NCBI GenBank assembly: GCA_963714125.1 | Contig: OY970234.1 | Span: 3,100,001-3,164,000, forward strand | Direction of reading: 5' to 3' | Source: CAWCAW01 sp963714125 | Lineage (GTDB): Bacteria > Actinomycetota > Acidimicrobiia > Acidimicrobiales > UBA8190 | DNA: 64,000 nucleotides | Part shown: in pieces, positions 18,036 to 28,984 of the stretch | Numbering within the stretch: the stretch's first letter is position 1 | Layout of the letters: each line of letters starts with the position of its first letter | The notes under the pieces: generated by a model | What the model was told of the DNA's origin: nothing | Seen by the model: the letters and a program-made list of their open reading frames with translations, nothing else | The model's database searches: none | Program-made: the position numbers and the translations under genes

Positions 18036-19697
18036 TCATCGGGCCTCGGTGGTCGCACGTCCGCCGGCGGCACCGACGATTTCCCTGATGGTGTCGTCGA
18101 GCCAGTCGGGCACGCCCGGACCGCCGTAGGTGATGCTGGTGGCGGGTCGGGGGTGGGCCCGGAGCCCGAGCCAGCCCGGGCCGATGACCAGCTCGGCACC
18201 GGCCAAAGCGGGCGCATCAGGGTGCCCGAGCAGATGCCCGACGAAAGCACCACCCGAGGCGCTGACGGCGTCTTCGGTGGCTTCGAGGCTCACCGCGAAA
18301 GCTGACACCCGCTTTTGCGTGGTGGCGAGGCCCACGCGCGCCAACTGGGCCGAAGCCTGAGCGCGACTGCGGCCTCCGGCCGTGGTGGCATCGGTGAGCG
18401 TCACCAGCCGCACCGGTCGGTCCGCCGCCCCGGCGTAATCGGCCGCGGCCCGGGCCCATCCGGCGTCGAAATGGATCTGTCCCACGATGCCGTCGTGCTC
18501 GGCCAGGATTCGCTCCCACCCGTCGGTCGAGGCCCTTGTCGGCTCACCACCGGCTACCGCTACCACGATGGCGTCGATGGGGCCCGTCGCGTCGACCACG
18601 GCGCGTAACGCCTCGCCGGCGGCGTCGAAGCCACCCGATACACCAACACCGTGACAGGTGATGGAGCGTTGCTCGAGGGCGGCGGTGATAGAAGCGGCCA
18701 GACGCGGGCGGTCGGAGACGACCACGCAGGATCGCACGTCCCCCGAAGCAAACTCGGCCGGGGAGGGCTCGGCGAAGATGGGGCCGAAACGGGGGTTGGT
18801 GGCCCCGTCACTGACCTGGTTGGCTTCGGCGCGGGCAAAAGCCCGAGGAAGCACGACCTCCAATACGCCGGCCACCGAGGTCGCCCCGTCCGTGCGCACC
18901 ACTTCGACAAGGCGCGGCGGGTCGATGACCGCCAGTTCCGATCCACCGGCAAAGAACACGGTGCCGCTACACCAGCCCAGTGCGTCGCCGACTAGATGGG
19001 CGCCCAGCGGACCCAGATCCTCGGGACCGAGCATCGAACTGAGCGACAGTCCGCCCCCACCCGAGCTGCGTCCCGCCTGGCGGGCGCGCTCCAAGGCGGC
19101 GGCAACCATCCGGGTGGCGGCTATGGGCGACATGGCGTTGACGGTCGCACCCGTCGGCAGTTGTCGGCCCAGCTCCCATGTCAGCGCGGCGACCACCCGC
19201 TTGGCACAGCTGTAGCCACCGGCATCGGCGGCGCGCCACCCTGATCCGGAGGTGACACCGAGAACGTGACCCGTTCCCGCCGCTGCCATGAGGGGCACCG
19301 CAGCACGCAAGATGTTCAGGTACCCCCCGAGGTGCACCTCGAGCAGCGCCCGCCAATCATCCTCGGTGCCGTGGGCGAATCCTGATTGCCGGGTAATGCC
19401 GGCCACGTTGACGACAGCATCGAGTCCGCCATGCTCGGTGACCAGCTCTTCGAACAACGCCCGCACCGCCTCGGCGTCGGTCACCGATGCCGACGAGGCC
19501 CGGGCCGAGCCACCCGCCGCCACGATGCGGTCGGCGGTCGTCTCTGTGGGCTCAGCCAGGCGCTGCGAACCGTCGAGGGTGACGAGGGGGTCGAGGGTGA
19601 CAACGAACCATCCGCCGCGGCCCAGTTCCTCGGCGATGGCCGCTCCGATCCCGCCGCCGCCGCCGGTAACGACAGCAACCTGTTGACGCGCGCTCAC
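18036..19697 (-). CDS. Two-domain SDR-type oxidoreductase
   Basis: 553 residues from GTG, whose GTGA overlaps the stop of the Baeyer-Villiger gene. The first 250 residues are a classical SDR: TGGGGGIG at 11-18 binds the nucleotide, NVAG is in place, and Tyr162/Lys166 form the YxxxK pair with a Ser upstream. The remaining 300 residues resemble a second, degenerate SDR unit: it has a Rossmann-like start around RSCVVVSDRP but no TGxxxGxG or YxxxK motif. Typical SDRs are 250 residues, so this looks like an internal duplication or fusion with one active site. It probably supplies a ketone to the monooxygenase by oxidising an alcohol. Confidence 0.82.
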   Translation of the reverse strand: MSARQQVAVVTGGGGGIGAAIAEELGRGGWFVVTLDPLVTLDGSQRLAEPTETTADRIVAAGGSARASSASVTDAEAVRALFEELVTEHGGLDAVVNVAGITRQSGFAHGTEDDWRALLEVHLGGYLNILRAAVPLMAAAGTGHVLGVTSGSGWRAADAGGYSCAKRVVAALTWELGRQLPTGATVNAMSPIAATRMVAAALERARQAGRSSGGGGLSLSSMLGPEDLGPLGAHLVGDALGWCSGTVFFAGGSELAVIDPPRLVEVVRTDGATSVAGVLEVVLPRAFARAEANQVSDGATNPRFGPIFAEPSPAEFASGDVRSCVVVSDRPRLAASITAALEQRSITCHGVGVSGGFDAAGEALRAVVDATGPIDAIVVAVAGGEPTRASTDGWERILAEHDGIVGQIHFDAGWARAAADYAGAADRPVRLVTLTDATTAGGRSRAQASAQLARVGLATTQKRVSAFAVSLEATEDAVSASGGAFVGHLLGHPDAPALAGAELVIGPGWLGLRAHPRPATSITYGGPGVPDWLDDTIREIVGAAGGRATTEAR

Positions 19698-21523
19698 GAT
19701 GCCGTCGACCGGACCTCGAGCTCGAGGCCCTCGAAGGTGCCGGCCGCAAGCCACTGTTCGAGACGCTCGCGATAACCGAACCAGTCCCCCATGCCCCGCC
19801 CGTAGTTCCCGTTGCGAGGATTCATCGCCTCGGGATGACCTTCGTTGTTGATGCGCGATGGTGTGCACGCCGACATGACGGCACTGCCATCGACGAAGGT
19901 GTCGACGACGGTCTTCGTCCATGTCGCCTCGGCCTCGGCACTGACGTCGAAGACCTCCACACCCCGCTGCATGAGCAACCCCACGGCGTCCCCGACGAAC
20001 TCGGCGCCGAGCACGGCGAGCTGGGTGTAGTTCACGGTCACCACGGCTTGCTGTCCCGGCGCTGGCATGACGAACATGTTGGGGAAGCCTCGGCTCATCA
20101 TGCCGAAAAGGCTGGCCGCCCCATCAGCCCACTTGGCCGCCAGCGTGATGCCGTCCCGGCCCACGATCTCGTGGCCGACACGCCGGTACAGCGGGGTGAG
20201 CTCGGCTTCGAATCCGGTGCCGTAGATGATGCAGTCGACCTCGTACTGCTTGCCGTCGACGACGGGACCTTTTTCCGTGATCCGATCGAATCCCGAGGGA
20301 CATCCGATCACGGTGACGTTGGGACTGTTGAGAGCAGGGAGATACTCGTCATGGAAGCACGGCCGCTTGCAGAGGTAGCGGTAGTAAGGCTTGATGATCT
20401 CGGCCGTGGCCGGGTCCGTGACGAGCTCTTCGACGCGACGGCGGTGCTCCTCCATGATCCGGTAGTCGAGCTCCTCGGCGCTGCGCAGGTACTCCCCCGT
20501 CGTCATGCCCTCGCGCCGGGGAGGATGCTGGACCGCCGCGTAGTGATGGGTCCATCCGTCATCCACCTCGTCGCGCTCGACGGGCCGGCCCAGCATCACC
20601 GCTTGAAAGTTGTCCATCCGAGCGCGTTGCCACCCCCGCTGAAGGTCCTTACCGAAATCAGGATCGGTGGGCCGATTGCCGCGCTCGCCGATGGCTGACG
20701 GCGTGCGTTGGAACAGGTAGAGGTGCTGGGCCGACTCGGCCAGCCAGGGCACGCACTGGATGCCGGTGGCGCCGGTGCCGATCATGGCGACGACTTTGTC
20801 CCCCAGCTTGGTCAGGGGCTCATCGGGACCCCCGCCGGTGTAGCTGTAATCCCAGCGCGCCGTATGAAAGGAGTGCCCGGCGAAGTCCTCCATGCCCGCA
20901 ATGGCGGGCAGCTTGAGGAGGTTGAGGATCCCGACAGCCAGCACGTACCAGCGGCAGCTGACCTCGTCGCCGCGGTCGGTGCGGACATGCCACCGGGCCG
21001 CCTCCTCGTTCCACTCGGCCTGGGTGACCCCGGTGTGAAACAGCGCATCGGACCCCAGATCGAAGCGTTGCGCGATGGCCTCCAAATGGCCAAGGATCTC
21101 CGAGCCGAAGGCATAGCGACGGGTGGGGATGTAGTCGAGTTCCTCGAGCAGGGGGAGGTAGCTGTAGGACTCGACGTCGCACATCACCCCGGGGTACCGG
21201 TTCCAGTACCACGTGCCGCCGATCCCGCCCGCCTGGTCGACGATGCGTATGCGCTCGACCCCGGCTTGGCGCAGCCGGGCGCCGGCTAAGACCCCGGCGA
21301 TCCCCCCGCCCACGATCACCACGTCGACCTCGTCGACCACCGGGGCCCGTTCCACAACCGGCGCAAAGGGGTCGTCCCGGTACCGGGCGAAATGCTCGTC
21401 GGTCTTGAGGTCGCGAATGGTGGCGCGGTCGGGGACGAGGCGCTTGTCCCGCTCGGCCAGGTACTTGGCCCGCACCGCCTCGGCGTCGTAGGTCGGCGGC
21501 GCCGCCGGATCAGGCCCAGGCAT
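19694..21523 (-). CDS. Flavin-dependent Baeyer-Villiger monooxygenase
   Basis: 609 residues. Inserts oxygen next to a ketone using FAD and NADPH, giving an ester or lactone. FAD site GGGIAG at 72-77, a GTWYWNRYPG segment from about 103, and the family fingerprint FxGxxxHxxxW as FAGHSFHTARW at 214-224; second Rossmann motif GTGATG at 249-254. The length and N-terminal extension fit the larger BVMO group. ATG at 21523 is chosen because upstream translation runs into the divergent DinB gene. It is first in a five-gene run and has a 14-bp palindrome 25 bases upstream of its start. Confidence 0.92.
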   Translation of the reverse strand: MPGPDPAAPPTYDAEAVRAKYLAERDKRLVPDRATIRDLKTDEHFARYRDDPFAPVVERAPVVDEVDVVIVGGGIAGVLAGARLRQAGVERIRIVDQAGGIGGTWYWNRYPGVMCDVESYSYLPLLEELDYIPTRRYAFGSEILGHLEAIAQRFDLGSDALFHTGVTQAEWNEEAARWHVRTDRGDEVSCRWYVLAVGILNLLKLPAIAGMEDFAGHSFHTARWDYSYTGGGPDEPLTKLGDKVVAMIGTGATGIQCVPWLAESAQHLYLFQRTPSAIGERGNRPTDPDFGKDLQRGWQRARMDNFQAVMLGRPVERDEVDDGWTHHYAAVQHPPRREGMTTGEYLRSAEELDYRIMEEHRRRVEELVTDPATAEIIKPYYRYLCKRPCFHDEYLPALNSPNVTVIGCPSGFDRITEKGPVVDGKQYEVDCIIYGTGFEAELTPLYRRVGHEIVGRDGITLAAKWADGAASLFGMMSRGFPNMFVMPAPGQQAVVTVNYTQLAVLGAEFVGDAVGLLMQRGVEVFDVSAEAEATWTKTVVDTFVDGSAVMSACTPSRINNEGHPEAMNPRNGNYGRGMGDWFGYRERLEQWLAAGTFEGLELEVRSTAS

Positions 21524-21547
21524 GGCCTTTACGCTACTCGCTGCATA

Positions 21548-21561
21548 TGACGCCGGCGTCA
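21548..21561. promoter_or_regulatory. 14-bp perfect palindrome between divergent operons (operator candidate)
   Basis: TGACGCCGGCGTCA is a perfect palindrome in the 87-base gap between the BVMO start (21523, minus) and the DinB start (21611, plus). Its position and symmetry suit a dimeric repressor such as a TetR- or GntR-type protein acting on either or both operons. The cognate regulator is not identified. Confidence 0.5.
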
Positions 21562-21610
21562 GGTAACGCCCCTCGGCCGGTGGCCAGAGAGCACATCCGC
21601 ACTCACTACT

Positions 21611-22174
21611 GTGCCGGTGGTGGACGAGGTGCAGATCGACGATCACGGTCGGCCCCAGCCGCCCCAGGGCGGAAGTGAGACGGCCACCTTGACGGGCTTC
21701 TTGGACTACCAACGGGCCACGCTGGCATGGAAATGCCAGGGGTTGAGCGACGACCAGTTGCGGGTGACGCGTCCGCCCAGTTCGGTGACCCTGGGCGGCC
21801 TCCTCAAGCACATGGCGTACGTCGAGGACTACTGGTTCACCGAGGTGATCGCCGAAGCCGCTCCCACGCCGCCGTGGGCCCACCAGGACTGGGACGCCGA
21901 CCCTGACTGGGAGTGGCACAGTGCCGGCCACGACACGGGCGCCGACCTCCGAGCCCTGTGGGCCGAGCGCGTCGAACGCTCCCGAGCCGTCGTGCGTGAC
22001 CAGATACAGCGGCAGGGCGACAACGCAGCCCTGGGCCACATGCACCCGGCGTGGGACGGCCAGGGAAGCGTGTCGCTGCGGTGGGTTCTCGTCCACATGA
22101 TCGAGGAGTACGCCCGCCACAATGGCCACGCCGACGGGCTGCGAGAGTCCATCGACGGAAAGGTCGGTGAGTGA
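21611..22174 (+). CDS. DinB/DUF664 family protein
   Basis: 187 residues from GTG; later GTG codons at 21617 and 21620 are possible. The four-helix DinB/YfiT-like fold is suggested by LLKHMAYVEDYWF, with a metal-type His, and by the C-terminal HMIEEYARHNGHADGLRE helix with further His residues. Members are metal-binding thiol-dependent transferases or of unknown role. The next gene (AraC-type regulator) starts directly after the stop. A related gene at 51862-52431 shares the EYARHxGHADxLRExIDG ending. Confidence 0.85.
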   Translation: MPVVDEVQIDDHGRPQPPQGGSETATLTGFLDYQRATLAWKCQGLSDDQLRVTRPPSSVTLGGLLKHMAYVEDYWFTEVIAEAAPTPPWAHQDWDADPDWEWHSAGHDTGADLRALWAERVERSRAVVRDQIQRQGDNAALGHMHPAWDGQGSVSLRWVLVHMIEEYARHNGHADGLRESIDGKVGE

Positions 22175-22609
22175 ATGATGGCGAGTGAACGTCGCCCGCG
22201 CACTCCATCTCCCGACGTCGCCCGGCGCCTCCTGCGGGCCAAGGACTTCATCGACGCCCACTACGACGAGCACCTACTGGTGGCGGCGGTGGCGGAGGTC
22301 GCCCATCAGTCACCGGCCCACTTCGCTCGGCAATTCCATCGCACCTTCGGCGAGACACCGCATCAATATCTGTTGAGCCGGCGCCTTGAACGCGCCGCCC
22401 ACCTTCTTCGCAACACCGATTACACCGTGGCCCGCGTTGCCGTATCGGTGGGGGTGAGCAGTGTCGGCACGTTCACCAGTTCCTTCCGACGGGCCTACGG
22501 CCAGACGCCCACGCAGTACCGCTCGATTTACCTTCCTGCCCTCATGGACCGCGTGCTCCCCCCCTGCGTGCATCACGCCGTCAGCCGTCCTCGATTGAGC
22601 AGGATTTAA
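22175..22609 (+). CDS. AraC-family HTH transcriptional regulator (DNA-binding domain only)
   Basis: 144 residues with two HTH motifs typical of AraC/XylS: LLVAAVAEVAHQSPAHFARQ and the second around VARVAVSVGVSSVGTFTSSF, followed by FRRAYGQTPTQYR. There is no N-terminal sensor domain, so it is a short stand-alone form. The ATG ATG start abuts the DinB stop (TGAATGATG), pointing to coupled translation. It may control DinB or the neighbouring VOC-UvrA-MMPL operon. Confidence 0.87.
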   Translation: MMASERRPRTPSPDVARRLLRAKDFIDAHYDEHLLVAAVAEVAHQSPAHFARQFHRTFGETPHQYLLSRRLERAAHLLRNTDYTVARVAVSVGVSSVGTFTSSFRRAYGQTPTQYRSIYLPALMDRVLPPCVHHAVSRPRLSRI

Positions 22610-22673
22610 GAAGACAGCCCCGCGGGTCGCCGGTACCATGCGGTGAAAACCAATCGCTGACGAGGAGCTGGTA

Positions 22674-23080
22674 ATGGCCATGCAGGTTTCGTACGCCACC
22701 CTTTGGGTGCGCGATCAAGATGAAGCGCTGGCATTCTTCGAAACGCTCGGGTTCGAGGTCCGAGAAGACGTGAAGAATGGCGATTTCCGCTGGCTTTCGG
22801 TGGCGTCGAAGCAGCAACCCGACCTGGCTGTGGTGCTCTCAAAGCCCGGGTATCCCATGGACGACGAAACCGCCGAGCACGTGGCGGGGGCGGTGGCCAA
22901 GGGCATGTTGAGCTCGATCGTGTTCACCACCGACGACTGCTTCGCTACCTACGAGGAGTTGAAGGACAAGGGCATCGAGTTCACCCGTCCCGCCGGAGAT
23001 CGCGGCTACGCCATCGACGCGGCATTTCGCGATCCGTCGGGCAACGAATTCCGGTTGGTTCAGCAATCACCCGCCCCCGC

Positions 23081-23084
<4 letters not shown>
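22674..23084 (+). CDS. VOC superfamily (glyoxalase/bleomycin-resistance-like) protein
   Basis: 136 residues; ATG at 22674 follows GAGGAGCTGGTA, and an ATG at 22680 is also possible. The two beta-alpha-beta-beta-beta VOC halves are recognisable (VSYATLWVRDQDEALAFFETLGF; FRDPSGNEFRLVQ). The usual first metal His is absent, which fits a binding or resistance protein better than a metal-dependent glyoxalase. Its TGA overlaps the TTG start of the UvrA-like gene, and that gene overlaps MMPL in the same way, so the three are probably made together. Confidence 0.85.
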
Positions 23085-25449
<2,365 letters not shown>

Positions 25450-25453
<4 letters not shown>

Positions 25454-27714
25454 CCGCCTGCCTTGCCAGCCCGCGCGCCGGCGTCCACTATGAACGGGTT
25501 CAACCCGCCCCGCCGCCCGCCACCTCCCGTGACTCAGCCTTCTCCCGCCTCGGAAGGTTCGTCGCCCGTCACCACCGGCGGGTGCTGATCGCCTACGCCG
25601 TGGTACTGGTGGTAGCGGGCGGTCTTGGATTCCAGCTCTTCGGAGCGCTCAAATCAGGTGGGTTCAACGATCCCGGCAGTCAGGCGGCGCGCGCCGATAC
25701 CACCTTGGCGGATCGTTTCGGCGTCCATGACCCGGCCGCCGCCATGTTCGTCACGGCGGCCGGAGGCGTCACCTCTCATGTTGCTAGCGTCGCCGCCGCG
25801 AGGCTGGTGTCCTCGGTAGCTGCCAATAGCAACGTGGCGCGTGTCGTCTCGTACTGGACGTCGGGGAAGCCTGCCGCTCTGCTCGGCGATGGCGGTGGCG
25901 CCGCCGAGGTGCTCATCTACGCGCGCCCAGGGGTCAGCGCTGACACCTTCGGCCCTGCGCTGGCCAAGACCTATGACGGAGTCTTCCGCGCCTCGGGCAC
26001 TTCGTTGCGCGTGGCCGTGGGCGGCCAGGGTGTCGTCGACCACGCCGTGAACAGCCGCATCGAATCAGACCTGGGCCGGGCCGAGTCAATCGCCGTACCC
26101 GTGACCCTCGTGCTCCTGCTGTTCGTATTCGGCAGCGTGGTATCGGCGGGGCTTCCCTTTTCGGTGGCCATCAGCGCCATCTTGGCGAGTTTCTTTGTCC
26201 TGTGGCTCATCTCATTGGCGACCAACGTGTCGGTGTTCGCACTGAACCTGATCACCGGACTGGGGTTGGGGCTGGGGATCGACTATTCGCTGTTGATCGC
26301 CAATCGGTTTCGCGAGGAACTCGCCCGCGACCCCGACGTCACCAAAGCGGTGGCCAAGACGGTGGCCACGGCGGGACGCACGGTCGTCATGTCGGCCGCA
26401 ACCGTGTGCCTGGTGATGGTCTCCTTGCTGTTCTTCCCGCAGTACTTCTTAAAATCCTTCGGCTACGCCGGCATCGCCACCACCGCCCTGGCTGCTTTGG
26501 CGGCCGTCACCGCCTTGCCCGCGTTGCTCGCCGTAGTGGGGAGCAAGGTCGATCGGGGGAAAATACTGCGCCGCGACCTCACTCCACGGGCCCAAGGTGC
26601 GTGGTCTCGCACGGCCGGCTGGGTCATGCGTCGTCCTTGGCCGGTGCTGGCGGGAGGACTGGTGATCATGGCGGTCTTGGCCTCGCCGGCATTGTCGGCC
26701 CGCTTTGGCACCGTCGACTACCGCTCGTTGCCGTCGAACGATCCCGCCGTGGTGGTATCCAACGAGCTGGCCCACGACTTTCCCGGTCAGAGCCCGAACC
26801 CGGTGGGGATTGTGCTCCAAGGTGCCACCGGCAGTTCAGCCGTCGAGCAGTATGCGTTGCGACTCGACGATGTAGAAGGTGTGACAGAGGTCACCACGGC
26901 GCGGTCGGTCATCATCGGGGGCCGGGTCGTGGCGGCCAATCCTCATCCGAGTGCGTGGATCTCGGGGACTTCCCAACGCATTGTTGTGTTGGCCAGCCAG
27001 ACGCCGACGAGTTCTGCCGGGATGGCACTCATCACCGACATCCGGGCCATTCATGGCCCGGGCACGAGCCTTGTCGGCGGGACGGCGGCCGACTTCGCCG
27101 ACTCCCAAGGGGCCATCTCGAACCGGGGCCTCCTGGCCGTGCTGTGGATCGCCGTGGTTACCCTCGTCATGCTGTTCCTTTTCACCGGCAGCGTCGTCCT
27201 GCCCATCAAGGCCGTGCTTCTCAACATCGTCACCTTGGGCGCCACGCTGGGGGTGCTGATGTGGATCTTCAAAGACGGACACCTGCAGTGGCTGGTAGGT
27301 CACTTCACCGTCACGGGATCGATTGATACGACCACGGCGGTATTGGTGGCAGTGGTGGCCTTTGCCTTATCGATGGACTACGAGATGTTTCTGCTGTCGC
27401 GGATCAAAGAGGAGCACGACGCCGGGGCCGACTCCGTGGCGGCGGTGACAATGGGCATCCAACGATCGGGTCGTATCATCACCGCGGCGGCCGCCTTGAT
27501 CGCCCTCGTATTCGCCACCTTCGTCAGCAGTGGCGTCACCAACATCAAGGAACTCGGCGTCGGGGTTGCGTTCGCCATCGTGGTCGACGCCACCTTGGTG
27601 CGAGGATTCATCGTCCCCGCGTTCATGCGGCTGGCAGGGACGTGGAACTGGTGGGCGCCGGGACCTCTCGCCCGGTGGCACGCGCGCTACGGGTTATCTG
27701 AGCTCCCGGATTAG
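25450..27714 (+). CDS. MMPL/RND-family transporter
   Basis: 754-residue integral membrane exporter of the MMPL type (lipids, glycolipids or drugs). The TTG start overlaps the UvrA-like stop and is the only in-frame start that keeps the SRLGRFVARHH segment before TM1. There are about 12 membrane segments in two halves, each with an extracytoplasmic loop. The GLGLGIDYSLLIANRFREEL and FALSMDYEMFLLSRIKEEH segments hold the Asp-Tyr motifs of proton-driven MMPL proteins. It is last in the operon, and its stop overlaps the stop of the convergent lipoprotein gene by three bases. Confidence 0.92.
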
Positions 27715-28244
27715 TTGTCCGCCAGAGCAACTCGGGCCAGAGCCTCAACCGGCGCCAAGGCACCCGAGGCTTGGGCCGCCACCAGAGTCCGACTCCCGTT
27801 GGAGTAAGCGTTGACGACAGAACGTCCGCCGACGGCTTGACCGTAGGACCCGTCCCCAACACCAGAAAGCGCCGGCATGGCCGGATCTCCGGGCGCGTGC
27901 GCAACCTGCCCGGCGAACACCGCCGCGCTCTGGTGGGCAAAGATGGTCACACCGGCGGTGCCCGCAGCTCCGGTGTATTCACACACCAGCCCGCCGCCCG
28001 GCGTGGCGCTTTGCATGGGCCCGCTGTAGGAGCCTCCCAAGGCCGCGTTTGCCTGAGCCAAGGTCGGGCACACCGTGGCGCTGGTGGTAGCCGCGGTGGT
28101 GGTAGGAACGGCGGCCGTGGTGGCGCTGCCCGCCTGCGTCGTCGGAGACGTTGATCCCGCACTGGGGCTGCTACTGCCTGAGCTGCAACCCGCAACAACG
28201 CCAATACTGAGGACGCCCAGGGCCAACAGCACTTTGTTGTTCAT
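27711..28244 (-). CDS. Small putative lipoprotein with Thr/Ala/Ser linker
   Basis: 177 residues from the ATG at 28244; an ATG four codons upstream is possible. A short signal sequence ends in GVVAGC, a lipobox, followed by about 45 residues of Ser, Thr, Gly and Ala, then a globular region with two Cys (CPTLAQANAALGG and LVCEYTG) that may form a disulfide. This resembles small actinobacterial DUF3558-like lipoproteins, but I cannot name the family with certainty. Probably on the outer face of the membrane. It is convergent with the MMPL gene. Confidence 0.7.
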   Translation of the reverse strand: MNNKVLLALGVLSIGVVAGCSSGSSSPSAGSTSPTTQAGSATTAAVPTTTAATTSATVCPTLAQANAALGGSYSGPMQSATPGGGLVCEYTGAAGTAGVTIFAHQSAAVFAGQVAHAPGDPAMPALSGVGDGSYGQAVGGRSVVNAYSNGSRTLVAAQASGALAPVEALARVALADN

Positions 28245-28385
28245 GGCGCTGACCATACGACCTGGATGAAGATCCAACAAGGACTTTGGGGTGCGTTCTG
28301 GCCCTCTCGACGTCAAGGCCGAGATCGAGGATCGTGCCTGGACAGGCCCTGACGGTCGGCTCTTGCCATGAAAAGATGAAGTGCG

Positions 28386-28873
28386 ATGAAACCCGAATTG
28401 CAGGCTCTGCTCGACTCCCTGGAGAGCCAACGGGCCCATGTCTTGGGGATTGTGGAGGGACTCACCGATGATGAGCTCGGTCGCCCGGTATTACCAAGCG
28501 GGTGGTCCATTCTCGGACTGATCCACCACCTCGCTGTCGATGTCGAGCGCTTTTGGTTTCGTGAGGTTGTCGCCGGAGACCATTCGCTCACCCCGGTCAG
28601 AGCCGTAACATCGGCATGGGACATTTCGCCGTCAACGCGATCTGAATCGATTCTCGAAACCTACCGACGCGAGATTGAACTCGCCAACGCCGTAGTTGTA
28701 TCGACTCCTTTGGAGGCCGAGCCCAAGGTGTGGCCGGACTTCTTCGGCGAGTGGAAGTTGCCCGACCTACGCGCCGTGCTGCTCCATGTGATCACCGAGA
28801 CTGCATGTCACGCGGACACCTCGACGCCGCCCGCGAACTCATCGACGGGTGTTTGTGGCTCAAACTCACGTAA
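28386..28873 (+). pseudogene. DinB/DUF664 family gene with a 3' frameshift
   Basis: The first 142 codons encode a DinB-type protein (LIHHLAVDVERFWF, LLHVITETACHA). After CACGC at 28809-28813 the frame loses the family ending, while the frame one base over reads GHLDAARELIDGCLW and stops at TAA 28871-28873, exactly the expected DinB C-terminus. One base seems to be missing between 28811 and 28814. As given, the original frame runs on to 29018 into the next gene with an Arg/Ser-rich tail. Either a real frameshift or a sequencing error; I place the natural end at 28873. Confidence 0.78.
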
Positions 28874-28937
28874 ACGCGCTAGGGAAGGTGTGGATCATCT
28901 ACTTGACGGATGTACGACCGGCGCGGTAGCCACTAGA

Positions 28938-28971
28938 GAAAGAAAGTCAATACCCATTGACTTTGGCTTTC
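28938..28971. promoter_or_regulatory. AT-rich hairpin just upstream of the seven-repeat secreted protein
   Basis: AAAGTCAAT (28943-28951) and ATTGACTTT (28956-28964) form a perfect 9-bp stem with an ACCC loop. GAAAG (28938-28942) and CTTTC (28967-28971) extend it after a two-base bulge. Its low GC stands out. It ends 13 bases before the next start codon, so it may be an operator, a 5'-leader structure or the terminator of the DinB gene. Confidence 0.55.
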
Positions 28972-28984
28972 CGTGGAGGTGCTC

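Noticed and set aside
19698..19922. N-terminal extension of the two-domain SDR to 19922
   Set aside because: It overlaps the end of the monooxygenase gene in another frame. The GTG at 19697 sits in a GTGA overlap and starts exactly at the Rossmann strand.
21524..22273. N-terminal extension of the Baeyer-Villiger monooxygenase to 22273
   Set aside because: The added residues overlap the well-supported DinB gene on the other strand and have no monooxygenase character.
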